Shown here: piece after piece, positions 45,037 through 56,505 of the stretch
Layout of the letters: each line of letters opens with the position of its first letter
Position numbering within the stretch: position 1 is the stretch's first letter
Source: Adineta ricciae
Taxonomy: Eukaryota; Rotifera; Eurotatoria; Adinetida; Adinetidae
DNA: 64,000 bases
Assembly: GCA_905250025.1 (NCBI GenBank)
Contig: CAJNOJ010000219.1
Span: 111,909 to 175,908, forward strand
Direction of reading: 5' to 3'
Notes under the pieces: model-generated
Told to the model about the DNA's origin: nothing
What the model saw: only the letters and a program-made list of their open reading frames with translations
Databases searched by the model: none
Program-made: the position numbers and the translations under genes

Positions 45037-45790
45037 TCATATATGATAGGTGTAAAGTACATAGTCGAGTGCTTGTAAGCGTGTAGCATCTGCTGTCGAA
45101 TAAAAGAATGCAAGCGAAACAGTTGCGGATATAGTCATCAATAGGAACAGAAAACTTGTTAGCAGTAATGCTGTCGATACAGCGCGGTCTTGAACGTGTG
45201 AATTTGCAATTAAACTCATTCGACGAAGGCGAGCTAAATGATAGATTATATTGCTGTTGAATAGAATCATCATGATTAATGGTACACATTTATATACAGT
45301 AAGGTTGATAAAATCCAACGATAGACAAATAGGATATTGGTGGAACGTTAAGATTGATCTGTCCATCATTTTTATAGAAACAAGCAAAGAAGATAATATG
45401 AAAATTGCACAGAGCATCAATCATGATAATGCAGAAAATATAAACTACGCTATATTTCGACCGATTGAGTAATATTTGATGCGTACGGCGATCGAAACAC
45501 ATAAATGTGCAAAGCCATGCTGATGATTGAGCAGGAAAATAATTGGGAAAAGACAAAAATTTGCATAGAAGAATCGAATGTTTTTGAAGAAGAAATCCAT
45601 GCCCGTTGTCGATGCAATGATCAAGACTCCGCCCATATAACATAATAATATCGAAGATCTCTATAGTACGCATATAGTCGATAGTTGATTGTTCTTTTTG
45701 CATCATGAAATGTAGGCTGACAATGGTCAATAAATGTTAATAGATTAAGAATTGTTCCAAGAACAACGAGAGTCAATAGGTGAAAAGCAG
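45037..45790 (-). pseudogene. Decayed rhodopsin-like 7TM receptor
   Basis: Three overlapping frames together cover most of a receptor of the same family as the intact copies. TM1 (LLTLVVLGTILNLLTF) is in one frame, TM2-TM4 (STIDYMRTIEIFDIIMLYG, QSSAWLCTFMCFDRR, CNFHIIFFACFY) in a second, and TM5-TM7 (VPLIMMILFNSNIIYHL, ALLLTSFLFLLMTI, DYVLYTYHI) in a third. At least two frameshifts are needed, near 45725 and 45345. The LDRYLSLSR motif has become FDRRTHQI, no start codon is seen, and the C-tail is cut off after TYHI. Not a functional gene. Confidence 0.8.
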
Positions 45791-46495
45791 CAAGGAGATG
45801 ACCTGTTCTATGTGAACTGATGCGTGTTGTGTTATTTCACACAACAATCTTTTCATTTGCTCCTTTCAAAAATTAAATATGAAATATAGAGCAGACATGA
45901 GAGGATGTGTTAATAAGAACGATAGTGCTTTCTAAAACACCTGTTACACATGTCTTCGAATGTCAGGTCATCAGTAATTTTGTTGTTCTTTAAGATTGAG
46001 GATTTTGACCCTACTACGCATTCTCTTTGTGTTTCGATCATTGCAATTGAATTTTACGACATTATTATGACGCATATTCCTCAATTCACGTCACTGTTTT
46101 CTTAATCTCCTTACACTGTTTGTATGCGTAGTTAATTTTCATTGCATTTCTCTTGCAAAACATAAGTCTTATCATTGACAGATGTTTCTACTCAGATAAC
46201 AATTGGCTTTTGTATGTTGAAGATTTCGTCATCTACATACTTTCTTTTGATATACCATATAGAAGACTACCCCAAGCACACGAGCCTCAAACAAACTTTT
46301 GTCTCATTTCAAATTCTTACGTAATGTTACATATTAGACCATAAATAATACAGCTATATTGAATATGAGAGTATTACTGAGAGCACTTTCGTTTATTAAT
46401 ACACTACTGTGTCGGTGCTCGAGCGCTGCCGAGTTCGAACACTAGGATTTTACATAATAACAGTAAACGACATGAAAATACATGCAAGTAGATAT
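45791..46495. other. Intergenic, nothing recognised
   Basis: 700 bases between the receptor pseudogene and the first intact receptor. A GTTCGAAC palindrome near 46430 is not part of a tRNA that I can fold. Nothing else seen. Confidence 0.35.
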
Positions 46496-47475
46496 GATAG
46501 AATACAGTAGGTTATAATAGTCTAGCGTACCGAATTTCTAGTGTACGATAAATGTCTCGATTAAATTGTTTGTAGTGGAACTTGGGTTTGTGGTTGAATT
46601 CTGCGATCCCATCCCTTCAGTCCAACTATTGAAATACATTCCTCACGAAATTCAGGAAAGGTCAGCATGTACAATGGAAATGAAAGTACATAGTACGAAT
46701 AAAGAAAACTGTCGAAGAATTTCAGAAGCGTGTCATTGGCATCAGAAAAGAAGGCAAATGCTATAGCCGATGGCATCGTCATAGCCAGAAAGATAAATGT
46801 TGTGATGACCAGAGTAATCGAGATTGCTCGATGTTGGATGCGCGGATTCTGCAAAGTTGTGGTCCGTCGAAGAATAATGAGATGATATATAACACCGCTG
46901 TTGAATATCACCATCAGTATGAAAGGCACAATGTTGCAAACACCTAGATTGACATAGTCCCATAGTGGATAGACATCATACAACCAAGACAAAGCACTTA
47001 TTGTCCCGTTCTGTCGATAATAGCAGACAAACAAGAAAAAATGAAGGTTGAGAGCAAAGAGAATGACTAATATACATGCGATTATCATTAGGGTGTGCTT
47101 GGAATTACTAAACCATGTTCGATGAAGTCGACTCAATGATAAATACCGATCGAGAGAAACAAAAACACGCAGCCATGCTGACGATTGAGGTGCGAAATAG
47201 CTGATGAACGAAACGAATTTGCATGAAACCAAGGAATAACGTAAAATATAGAAACTCTGAATGGTTGTTAGATAGTGATCGAGGTTCCATCCATACAACA
47301 TAAAAGTATCGAGGATGGCCATTGTGCGCATATAGTGGAGCATGGGTCTTGCTCTAGTATTTCTAAATCTTGGTCGAGACAGAATAAGGAGCGTTGTAGC
47401 ATTGAGTACAGTACCAACGATAATTAAGGTGAATGAATAATTGGCAACAATAAGAGATTCGATTGATGCCATATG
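46496..47475 (-). repeat. Recent receptor duplication, copy 1
   Basis: This segment is almost identical to 49628-50607, including about 60 bases past the stop codon. Identity breaks off a few bases before the ATG (after CCATAT on the + strand) and at GATAGAATACAG on the other side. The unit is therefore about 980 bases: one coding region plus a short 3' flank. Confidence 0.9.
46561..47472 (-). CDS. Rhodopsin-like 7TM receptor, copy A of recent pair
   Basis: 303 residues, single exon; ATG at 47472 chosen because the twin gene starts there. Seven hydrophobic helices: TM1 SFTLIIVGTVLNATTLLIL, TM2 YMRTMAILDTFMLYGWNLDHYL, TM3 VSCKFVSFISYFAPQSSAWLRVFVSLDRYLSLSR (DRY present), TM4 LMIIACILVILFALNL, TM5 LGVCNIVPFILMVIFNSGVIY, TM6 AISITLVITTFIFLAMTMPSAIAFAFF, TM7 YSYYVLSFPLYMLTFPEFREEC. 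The canonical TM7 NPxxY is replaced by FPLY. The N-terminus is short and the tail is about 30 residues. Ligand unknown; the family recalls peptide (FMRFamide-like) receptors expanded in rotifers. Confidence 0.85.
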   Translation of the reverse strand: MASIESLIVANYSFTLIIVGTVLNATTLLILSRPRFRNTRARPMLHYMRTMAILDTFMLYGWNLDHYLTTIQSFYILRYSLVSCKFVSFISYFAPQSSAWLRVFVSLDRYLSLSRLHRTWFSNSKHTLMIIACILVILFALNLHFFLFVCYYRQNGTISALSWLYDVYPLWDYVNLGVCNIVPFILMVIFNSGVIYHLIILRRTTTLQNPRIQHRAISITLVITTFIFLAMTMPSAIAFAFFSDANDTLLKFFDSFLYSYYVLSFPLYMLTFPEFREECISIVGLKGWDRRIQPQTQVPLQTI

Positions 47476-49627
47476 AATGTTTTTGTACCGAAATTGATTT
47501 GAACAGATAATTGCTCGATGCGTTGTTGAAAATGAAAACAAACAAGTTGCTCTTTACTTCTTATGGTTTTTTGCTTTCTGAATGACAGTGGAAGACATTG
47601 AAGATAATTGAAACATCATTTCTCGTGATTAAGATGGAAGAGAGATTTTTTAATTAATAGAAACGAATGGCTTCTGGAATCCCTCTAGATAAAACTCTTA
47701 TCAAATCTTAAGAGTTGGTCCACGGTTACACTCAGCATTGCTACAAGAAACTATTTCGCACAATAGTATTGTCCTTCCTCGTGTATAACTATAGATTAAA
47801 GATCATCCGAAGAAATCCGTAAGATCGCATTTTCAGCTGAGATTAGCCATTTTTTCAATGCACGGTTCAACAGAATATTCTGACAAAACATCCACATTCA
47901 GCTGTTTTTATTAGCTTTAGAATATTGTGTAATTTAGTGACGTATGAGTTGTTTCTATTTTTTATAGTTTTACTTAAAAAAAATAGAATAAATCTAATCT
48001 GACAAATGTGTTCTTCAATCTGCAAATCTTGCCATTTCGCTTTTTCATGTTCTTGCTTGTTCAAAGGATTGCTAACGGAAATTCATGATTGACAAAAGCT
48101 TTAACGTCTTAGTATAAGTTCACATTATTTATAGAACAAAGTACCCTGTTTCAATATCGAGATTGTGTGGTTATTCAATCCTTAAAAGCCGAAGAGAGTT
48201 CCTTGGGAGAAACGAAGGAGTAAATCGCTCAAAAAGAGATCCTAGACCATCATTCAAACTGCTGGGTGAGACAAGGGTGCCATCTATTCGAGGTTGAAAT
48301 GGGGTGCATTGACAGGTGCACAGTATTTTTCTGAGTAACAATAACTGTGAACGAAAAATCGCTTTTGAACACCAGCTTTATGCTAATAAGATTATTTTCA
48401 ATTTTGCCTGTTTTGAAAATTCTACTCAAATTCTATTTTTGATATTAAAACAACTGATTGACAAATGCATATTTTCTCACAATATCTATTTGTTCCAAAA
48501 TTATTTAAAAAATATCGTTCAAAAGTCGATGCTCTTTATTTCCATTAGCTAATGAAAAATTTTTACACAGCTTTAGTTTTGTTTGATGTTAGGAGATTTT
48601 ACCAACTCGGAGTAAAATAGTGCAAATGGGTATCTTTGCATTTTACGTTGCTATTTATTTAATCGTCTCATTTTTCCAGTATCGACTGGTTTAAGTGCCA
48701 TTTTTTATGATAGAACATTGTTTGATAAGGAGCAGCATTTTATTTCGATGGTGTGAATAAAAATGGAAAAGACAAGGAGGCAATAATGCTAAAAATAAGA
48801 ACATCAATATGATGCCTAGGTCCTTAATTTAACTAACCGAATTGAGATTTCGTGTCGTTGTGCAAATGAAAGTTATAGCTAATAAGTCGATTAATTATGA
48901 CAAAAGATGATTGAATCTCACACAGAAAGAAATTATCCAGAATGGGGTACAGATGGCAGCCTTGGAGTGAGACTCAAAATTTTTTCCGTTCAGAAGATTT
49001 GAGTGATGTATGATCTTTGTAAGATTTTGTCCGGATGGGTTTCTTTTATGTTTTAGAATCATTTAAACTTCATTCAAATGATATTTTAAATCATCTCCAA
49101 TTAGCTTTTAAACGAATAATTCTAAATAGCTTTGCTTACAATCTCTCAAAGATACCCCGAAACAGCATTTTTTGGTAACGTCAAGGCAACTTATTCGAAG
49201 AGTTGCCTTATTTTACAGCTTGGCACTATTTCTAATCATTTCACTCAGAATTCATATTGCATGTATTATCAGGAAGAAATATCCAAGTATACAATTGTGA
49301 TGGTAAAACTGCATATTTTAAAAGTTATTTAAGGTGTTTGGTAATTATTTTAGCACAGCGTTGTCACGATCATGCTTCCACTCTGCCTATTTCGGTTCCA
49401 GAAAATAGCAGCTTTCGTGGATCAGCATTATTTCCTTTATTCTATAATAAATTATACAATGTCTCTTGGAAAAGACATCTCGAATTCAAAAGCTTAATAA
49501 TTCTTTTGTTTTCTACTTTAGTGTTATGCACTTCTTTGTCTTGTGTTACTACGTTTTTACCTTTTCATTTAAGAGGGACTAAATTTTTAATTCATATCAG
49601 CACGCGACAGGAAACATAAGCTCACAA
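47476..49627. other. Spacer between duplicated receptors, no gene
   Basis: About 2.15 kb of AT-rich sequence. Open frames here are short and lack any receptor helix pattern. No repeat ends or terminal inverted repeats that would explain the duplication are evident. Confidence 0.4.
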
Positions 49628-50607
49628 GATAGAATACAGTAGGTTATAATAGTCTAGCGTACCGAATTTCTAGTGTACGATAAATGTTTCGATTAAATTG
49701 TTTGTAGTGGAACTTGGGTTTGTGGTTGAATTCTGCGATCCCATCCCTTCAGTCCAACTATTGAAATACATTCCTCACGAAATTCTGGAAAGGTCAGCAT
49801 GTACAATGGAAATGAAAGTACATAGTACGAATAAAGAAAGCTGTCGAAGAATTTCAGAAGCGTAGCATTGGCATCAGAAAAGAAGGCAAATGCTATAGCC
49901 GATGGCATCGTCATAGCCAGAAAGAGAAATGTTGTGATGACCAGAGTAATCGAGATTGCTCGATGTTGGATGCGCGGATTCTGCAAAGTTGTGGTGCGTC
50001 GGAGAATAATGAGATGATATATAACACCGCTGTTGAATATCACCATCAGTATGAAAGGCACAATGTTGCAAACACCTAGATTGACATAGTCCCATAGTGG
50101 ATAGACATCATACAGCCGAGACAAAGCACTTATTGTCCCGTTCTTTCGATAATAGCAGACAAACAAGAAAAAATGAAGGTTGAGAGCAAAGAGAATGACT
50201 AATATACATGCGATTATCATTAGGGTGTGCTTGGAATTACTAAACCATGTTCGATGAAGTCGACTCAATGATAAATACCGATCGAGAGAAACAAAGACAC
50301 GCAGCCATGCTGACGATTGAGGTGCGAAATAGCTGATGAACGAAACGAATTTGCATGAAACCAAGGAATAACTTAAAATATAGAAACTCTGCATGGTTGT
50401 CAGATAGTGATCAAGGTTCCATCCATACAACATAAAAGTATCGAGGATGGCCATTGTGCGCATATAATGGAGCGTGGGTCTTGCTCTAGTATTTCTAAAT
50501 CTTGGCCGAGAAAGAATAAGGAGCGTTGTAGCATTGAGTACAGTACCAACGATAATTAAGGTGAGTGAATAATTGGCAACAATAAGAGATTCGATTGATA
50601 CCATATC
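49628..50607 (-). repeat. Recent receptor duplication, copy 2
   Basis: Partner of 46496-47475, same orientation, 3.1 kb away. Only scattered single-base differences are seen (for example CTCGATTAAA versus TTCGATTAAA just past the stop). Confidence 0.9.
49693..50604 (-). CDS. Rhodopsin-like 7TM receptor, copy B of recent pair
   Basis: 303 residues, differing from copy A at only about ten positions (for example ASIES to VSIES, SFTL to SLTL, RPMLHY to RPTLHY, YRQNG to YRKNG, SWLYD to SRLYD, TTFIF to TTFLF, NDTLL to NATLL). All helix landmarks, DRY and the FPLY variant of TM7 are kept and the frame is intact, so purifying selection or very recent origin is likely. Its upstream flank is unrelated to that of copy A, so the two genes may have different promoters. 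Confidence 0.85.
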   Translation of the reverse strand: MVSIESLIVANYSLTLIIVGTVLNATTLLILSRPRFRNTRARPTLHYMRTMAILDTFMLYGWNLDHYLTTMQSFYILSYSLVSCKFVSFISYFAPQSSAWLRVFVSLDRYLSLSRLHRTWFSNSKHTLMIIACILVILFALNLHFFLFVCYYRKNGTISALSRLYDVYPLWDYVNLGVCNIVPFILMVIFNSGVIYHLIILRRTTTLQNPRIQHRAISITLVITTFLFLAMTMPSAIAFAFFSDANATLLKFFDSFLYSYYVLSFPLYMLTFPEFREECISIVGLKGWDRRIQPQTQVPLQTI

Positions 50608-52845
50608 AATAGCTGTGTCTAAAATGCGCCCTTATACGTTAGAAGAAAACTTCTTAAACGGGTTGTTCAGGAATTCAAAGGTATAAGATAGTGGTGAACT
50701 TTGTATGTTTTGTTCTAGTGTATGCTATGTCGGGAACATCACGTATGATCGCAGTACCGTTTCTAATGAACGTATCGGAAGAGAATTTTTCTAATTACCG
50801 AGAATATCTAGTTGGTGGATGTCTCCGGCGAGCAATCGTGTCATATATTTATTTTACACGACACATGATACGCATATGACTTGAATAGCAAATACTATTG
50901 TAGAATAAAGTACAATATATAAAACATGCTGAGTTCGCTCCATCATATTGTACTTTTGGAATGAACTCGACAGTTGTTAAATTAGAATCTTTCACAAAAG
51001 CATTTCAGTATTTATAAGTAATGAAAGGCGTCTTTTAAAATATTGATCAACTAAAATAGATATGGGTATGATATTTGTTTAGGTTTATTGGCCGTTTCTC
51101 TACATGGCTTCAGCTCCTGAAAGTGCTAAATATCATCATAAGAAGTGAATACGCCCAATTCACGCAAAATAGAACGCATCCGTTTGCCTTGTCTCGTGAT
51201 TATTTACACGGCTATCCCATCTAAGAAGTTCATTTTATCAAGATTATACTTGGGAAAGCTTCCTCTTTTAACTGACTGTAGTTAAAAAGTACTTCATATG
51301 TAAAGCTCTGAGAACTGAATATTGGTTGTAGCATCCATATCTGGTCGAACTTTCGGCAGTGTCGGATTATAAAAGTTTCTTTTCTATAGAATAACACTGT
51401 GGGGTATCATCGGAATGTGATGACGAAGACTTTATCTCAACACATACCTATTTAGACGCTCATTTCCAATTAAAGGAGAAAAAAATTTCGTCTGATTGTC
51501 ACGTCGATAACACTAGTTACGTCTCAGTAACTCATACAAATAAAACTCTGTACAACTGACTTTATCCAAATGTTCGCCTTGTCTCAGTATTCATTCTGCG
51601 CAGATTCGTTAGATTGAGATGCATGTATCACGATTTCAAGAAATGATATCGCAACTAAATTCATTCTGCTCACATGTATCCCATTTGTGATTAAGTATAC
51701 TACGAAAAATTCGTTGGTTTAAGTACATTTAGAAAATTAGAAAATAATTAGTTTATATTTTTGTGCATTGTATAAAACCGAATTTGATCAAATTGTTGAG
51801 CACAGTGTCTCAAGATGTTCTATTCATGTTTTAATTATATCATTGTTACAGATCTTCGAAGCGGTAATTCTATAGTGCTCTTGTCTTTTTAAGTACGGTT
51901 CGAAAAAGGTGAAATGGACGTGGTAGAACTGAAATCACATTTGATTAAAATCTCTATGTTCTTGTGTAATCGGATGACTAAGCATTTGATTCTACTCGGG
52001 GAAAACAAGTAAGCGCCTTGTATGTTGTTGAAATGTGTTCTGCTCTCAATATCATTTAATTATATAACAAAGGATCACACGAATTAAAAGTTATTATTCG
52101 ATCTATTAATACTTCTTTGATATATTTTGTCTTTTTCAAGCATTTTTAGGTAGAAATTCGTAATTCTTGAATGAAATAGCCGCAAATACGTGCATTATCC
52201 AACTGTATTTCTTCTTTGATCTATGCCTACTTAGTACTATTCAAATTTTCATGCAAATTTCAGTTAAATGAACATTCTTGCGGTATTTGTCTGAGCCTAT
52301 CTATTCAAAGTTGACAGTTCCGAACTTCCCACCAGGAGGTATTCATATCTTTGCCACCCAAGTCCTTTTCTTTCATCACTCATCTTATTATGAAATAAAA
52401 TATGCATTGTGTTTGAATTTTACATGAAGGATACTAAAGTTTGTACGATTTGCCGTGATCAGTTTGCAGATTCTTCTGCCTTTTGCATTTTAAATTATAT
52501 GTTTTAAAGGACCTGGTGTTTACTCAACGTATACCGACGTAGTGCATATCGATTGCTGAGAAAACGCAAATTAAAACAGCATTAAGCAGAAAAATGCAGT
52601 AGGAGGTATATCAGCAACTGCGTTTTATCCTACCTGGTAGATATCATCAGCCAAAGAGAACTCAAAATAGCATATCTCTTTTTCCGATGTAATTAAGTAG
52701 AAACTCAAATGACTCTCAGATACGACGCTCTACGCGTTTCAGAATATTTCTCCGGAACGTCATATTTTCAGTGCACTATAAAAGCACGGTAAAAGAAGTG
52801 TTATAACCAAAAAGCTTTTGTTAAAGATCCACACTCATACAGATC
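50608..52845. other. Intergenic between divergent receptors
   Basis: About 2.2 kb between a - strand and a + strand receptor gene. A TATA-like box lies near its right end (annotated). Nothing else recognised. Confidence 0.4.
52777..52784 (+). promoter_or_regulatory. TATA box of 7TM receptor gene
   Basis: TATAAAAG lies 62 bases before the ATG at 52846, in a good position for a core promoter with a short 5' UTR. Confidence 0.5.
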
Positions 52846-53820
52846 ATGTCTACTGCTAATACCACACAAGTGAAAGCTAATGGTCCTACCACAGAAGTTA
52901 TTATCGTCGCTTATTTTTCACTTTTTCTCGTTATTGTTGGCACAACATTCAATTTTTTAACATTTATTATCTTTTGTCAACGAAGATTTCGAGATACAAG
53001 AGCGAGACCTGTTCTACATTATATGCGAGTAATTGCCATCTTCGATATTCTCATGTTATATGGATGGAACCTCGACCATTATGTCTATCCAATCTACGGT
53101 TTCTATGTTCAACGACTAACTGTAGGGTCTTGCAAGCTTCTCTCATTTCTCAACTACTTCGCGGCTCAGTCATCAGCTTGGCTTCGTGTGTTCATCTGCC
53201 TTGATCGATACCTGTCATTGAGTCGACTTCATCGAACATGGTTTAGTGATTCTAAGCACATTCTGATGATCATTACAAGTATCATGGTGTTTTTCACCTT
53301 GCTCAATTTGCATTTCATCATCTTTGCTTGTTATTACACTTCGAGCGGTACGGTGAGCATCAGTTCATCGTTGTTTGTTTTATATCCAACATGGGACTAT
53401 GTTAACTTGACGTTTTACAACTTCTTACCATTCATACTTATGGTCACTCTCAATAGTGGTGTCATCTACCATCTCATCAACCTTCGACGAACAACCACTT
53501 TGCAGAACTCACGCATCCAACATCGAGCAATCTCGATTACTCTGGTCATTACAACATTTCTCTTCTTGATGATGACTGTACCATCAACGGTTGCATTCGC
53601 ATTTTTCTGTTGTGACAACATGGTTCTTCTACGATCGTTGGATTGTATATTGTACTCATATCACATACTATCATTTCCATTATATATAATTACATTTGAT
53701 GAATTTCGACAAGAATTCATTGCAATCATTTTGTGTAAGAAAAACTATCGAAGAATCGGTCCACAAACTATTACAGTAACTCAATCGTTATATAGAAAAT
53801 CATATGCCATAAAGGAATGA
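52846..53820 (+). CDS. Rhodopsin-like 7TM receptor C
   Basis: 324 residues, single exon. The N-terminus carries an N-glycosylation site (NTT) before TM1 (VAYFSLFLVIVGTTFNFLTF). TM2 is YMRVIAIFDILMLYGWNLDHY; TM3 ends LDRYLSLSRLHRTW; TM5 is FYNFLPFILMVTLNSGVIYHL; TM6 is SITLVITTFLFLMMTVPSTVAFAFF; TM7 is YSYHILSFPLYIITFDEF, again FPLY in place of NPxxY. A TM3 Cys (GSCKLLSF) and an extracellular-loop-2 Cys (FACYY) could form the usual disulfide. It shares long identical tracts with receptor D, while the N-terminus, loop 2 (TSSGTVSISSSLF) and tail differ. The tail is longer than in D, with Ser/Thr/Tyr sites. Confidence 0.85.
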   Translation: MSTANTTQVKANGPTTEVIIVAYFSLFLVIVGTTFNFLTFIIFCQRRFRDTRARPVLHYMRVIAIFDILMLYGWNLDHYVYPIYGFYVQRLTVGSCKLLSFLNYFAAQSSAWLRVFICLDRYLSLSRLHRTWFSDSKHILMIITSIMVFFTLLNLHFIIFACYYTSSGTVSISSSLFVLYPTWDYVNLTFYNFLPFILMVTLNSGVIYHLINLRRTTTLQNSRIQHRAISITLVITTFLFLMMTVPSTVAFAFFCCDNMVLLRSLDCILYSYHILSFPLYIITFDEFRQEFIAIILCKKNYRRIGPQTITVTQSLYRKSYAIKE

Positions 53821-55545
53821 ACTCTCTTGATCCCCTCAATTACTCCAGTGGTAGCACTGTCACGTTAATTACATAATTGACTAGTACTTAGAGCATTGTT
53901 GTATACGTTTAAATGTTCTCTTCATGTGCAAATGTGTGTATTTGACTTTCTGTTGTATCTCTCTTCGTAAATAAAATTCGTATTTCGATTGCAATGCGTA
54001 TGATCATTAGAACAAGTATGCAAGTTATTGTGCGATAACAATAAAACAAAACCATGTTAAATCAGAGATGCCATTCATTCGATCTATGATCAGACAGTGT
54101 GCATGCCACCCGTTGTTCTACCATATGCTCGAATGAAAAGACTCCTGTCGGATGTTATCAATAGTTATTAGAACGAAGGTCGATCTAAATGATTCCTTTA
54201 CTGCCACCCTCTCGATAGTTGACTTCTGAAAATGTTGTGATGAAATGGTGGTTATCAGATGTTATCTGCGTAGAAATATGCAAATAGCATCGTGATTACA
54301 TCGGCAGTCAATCGTTTCGGTCAAGATTTCTTTGTTTTATTGTCTATGATGAGTGTCAAGAGGAAGTACTGAATAACATTACTTTTTTATACATCTCATT
54401 AGATTGACACTTGTGCAAGTGCCGAAAAATATTAAAAATGAAAGCTTCATTCAATCGTAATTATTTGACAGTATCAGTGTACGTATTAATAATTGTTTCT
54501 CTAATGATATAAGACGGCGAATGTAAAATAGGATGGGTTTACAGTGAAAGAAGCACGCAAATCCTGTTACCTCCTACTAATACTCAATCTTAAATGCTAA
54601 TACTCTTTGACAACATTTTAGTGCTACGTGAAACAATATCAAAATGGCCTCGCCATCTTAGGGGTTTAATGAATAATTGTATCATGAGATACATGGTTTG
54701 AATCGATGACGCTTGACATGCAATTTTCTGATCATTAATAGGGATATCGAAACATTCGAACATGATTAAGAGTATGGATGAATTATCTTCTTTTGTTTTA
54801 CTCAATATATTGGCATCGATATAATCCTTCGACCAGCGAAGACAATAATTGCTACCACCAGATCATTGTTTGTTTGTTTACTGAATTAAATAATGCATTC
54901 AATCCTTGATAAGAACTGAGAATATATTCAATAATTCTATAGTTTTGAAAAAGTATTCGTCCAAATTGACAAAACTTTGCAATGTTCTTCTTTGGTTTAT
55001 ACAAGTTGTCATCACACATAAGTTCGTTTCCGCCATGAATCTCTTATCTTCTATAGTTTATCTGCTGAGCGAAGCATTATTTTAATTAAATATTTATCAA
55101 GACCGTGAGAAACGAAGTATACCGAATAAAGTAGACCACTGAGACACATTTGGATTGGTTGATCATATCGCACAAAATCTATGACGTGCGCTGTTAACTC
55201 AAATTTTATTCTTCCGGCTCACGTAAATTATTCACTGAATTCAGTATGTATAGAAATCATTTTAGAATAAAATGACGTGCTTTAGAGTGATGTGTTGTTT
55301 CTCAGATAAAGCTCTATACTCAATATTCTTGTGCTTTCCTCAGAATTTTAATTCATACTAACCTTGCGTATTCATATATACATTTACATATCTCTACAAC
55401 TAGCCTAGCTGCTAAAGACTTGCATTATGTTAGAGAAACAACCGAATACCCACCTTTCAGTTCCTTATCCACACCGAATAAACTCAGCCTTCTGTTTACT
55501 TTCTAGTATCATTTCTTCAAGTGAGTATCGATATTCGTGTTTATC
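53821..55545. other. Intergenic between receptors C and D
   Basis: 1.7 kb. An AATAAAAC-type polyadenylation signal for receptor C lies near 54040. Nothing else recognised. Confidence 0.4.
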
Positions 55546-56505
55546 ATGTCAACCAACATTACAACAATAGCGAAAGCGGCTAGAAATGTCCCTTCAACAG
55601 AGGTTGTTGTCGTCGCTTATTTTTCACTTTTTCTGGTTATTATTGGCACAACATTCAACTCTTTGACTTTCCTCATCTTCTGTCGACAAAGATTTCGAGA
55701 TACAAGAACGAGACCTGTTCTACATTATATGCGAGTAATTGCCATCTTCGATATTCTCATGTTATATGGATGGAACCTCGACCATTATGTCTATCCAATC
55801 TACGGTTTCTATCTTCAAACTCTGACTCTGGGCTCCTGCAAATTTCTTTCATTTCTCAACTACTTCGCTGCTCAGTCATCAGCTTGGCTTCGTGTGTTTA
55901 TCTGCCTTGACCGATACCTGTCATTGAGTCGACTTCATCGAACATGGTTTAGTGATTCTAAGCACATTCTGATGATCATTACAGGTATCATGGTGTTTTT
56001 CACTTTGCTCAATTTTCAACTTTTCTTTGCTTGCTATTATGACTCCAATGGATATATCAGCAGTAATTCTAACATCATTGTTTTATATCCAACATGGGAC
56101 TATGTTAACTTGACGTTTTACAACTTCTTACCATTCATACTTATGGTCACTCTCAATAGTGGTGTCATCTACCATCTCATCAACCTTCGACGAACAACCA
56201 CTTTGCAGAACTCACGCATCCAACATCGAGCAATCTCGATTACTCTGGTCATTACAACATTTCTCTTCTTGATGATGACTGTACCACCAACGGTTGGATT
56301 CGCTTTTTTCTGCTGTAACAACATGATCGTTCTACGATCGTTGGATTGTATATTGTACTCATATCACATACTATCATTTCCATTATATATGATTACATTT
56401 GATGAATTTCGACAAGAATTCATTGCAATCATTTTGTGTAAGAAAGCTGGTGGGAGGGTTGATCCGATGGCAAGCACCGCAGTTCAAACCATTAACACAA
56501 AATAA
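55546..56505 (+). CDS. Rhodopsin-like 7TM receptor D
   Basis: 319 residues from ATG 55546 (MSTNITT; the longer apparent start is GTG). Same fold and landmarks as receptor C, with a glycosylation site NIT, LDRYLSLSR after TM3 and SFPLYMITFDEF in TM7. Bases over TM2-TM4 and from LYPTWDY through TM6 are practically identical to receptor C, whereas loop 2 (DSNGYISSNSNII) and the tail (KKAGGRVDPMAS) are different. That is a mosaic pattern of gene conversion with diversified ligand-facing parts. Confidence 0.85.
   Translation: MSTNITTIAKAARNVPSTEVVVVAYFSLFLVIIGTTFNSLTFLIFCRQRFRDTRTRPVLHYMRVIAIFDILMLYGWNLDHYVYPIYGFYLQTLTLGSCKFLSFLNYFAAQSSAWLRVFICLDRYLSLSRLHRTWFSDSKHILMIITGIMVFFTLLNFQLFFACYYDSNGYISSNSNIIVLYPTWDYVNLTFYNFLPFILMVTLNSGVIYHLINLRRTTTLQNSRIQHRAISITLVITTFLFLMMTVPPTVGFAFFCCNNMIVLRSLDCILYSYHILSFPLYMITFDEFRQEFIAIILCKKAGGRVDPMASTAVQTINTK

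Noticed and set aside
46415-46460. tRNA-like GTTCGAAC segment
   Set aside because: The flanking bases do not form a T stem, and no acceptor or anticodon arm fits.
46742-46963. Second-frame open frames inside the receptor genes (also 49874-50095)
   Set aside because: Shadows of the 7TM coding frames; both copies carry them only because the genes are duplicates.
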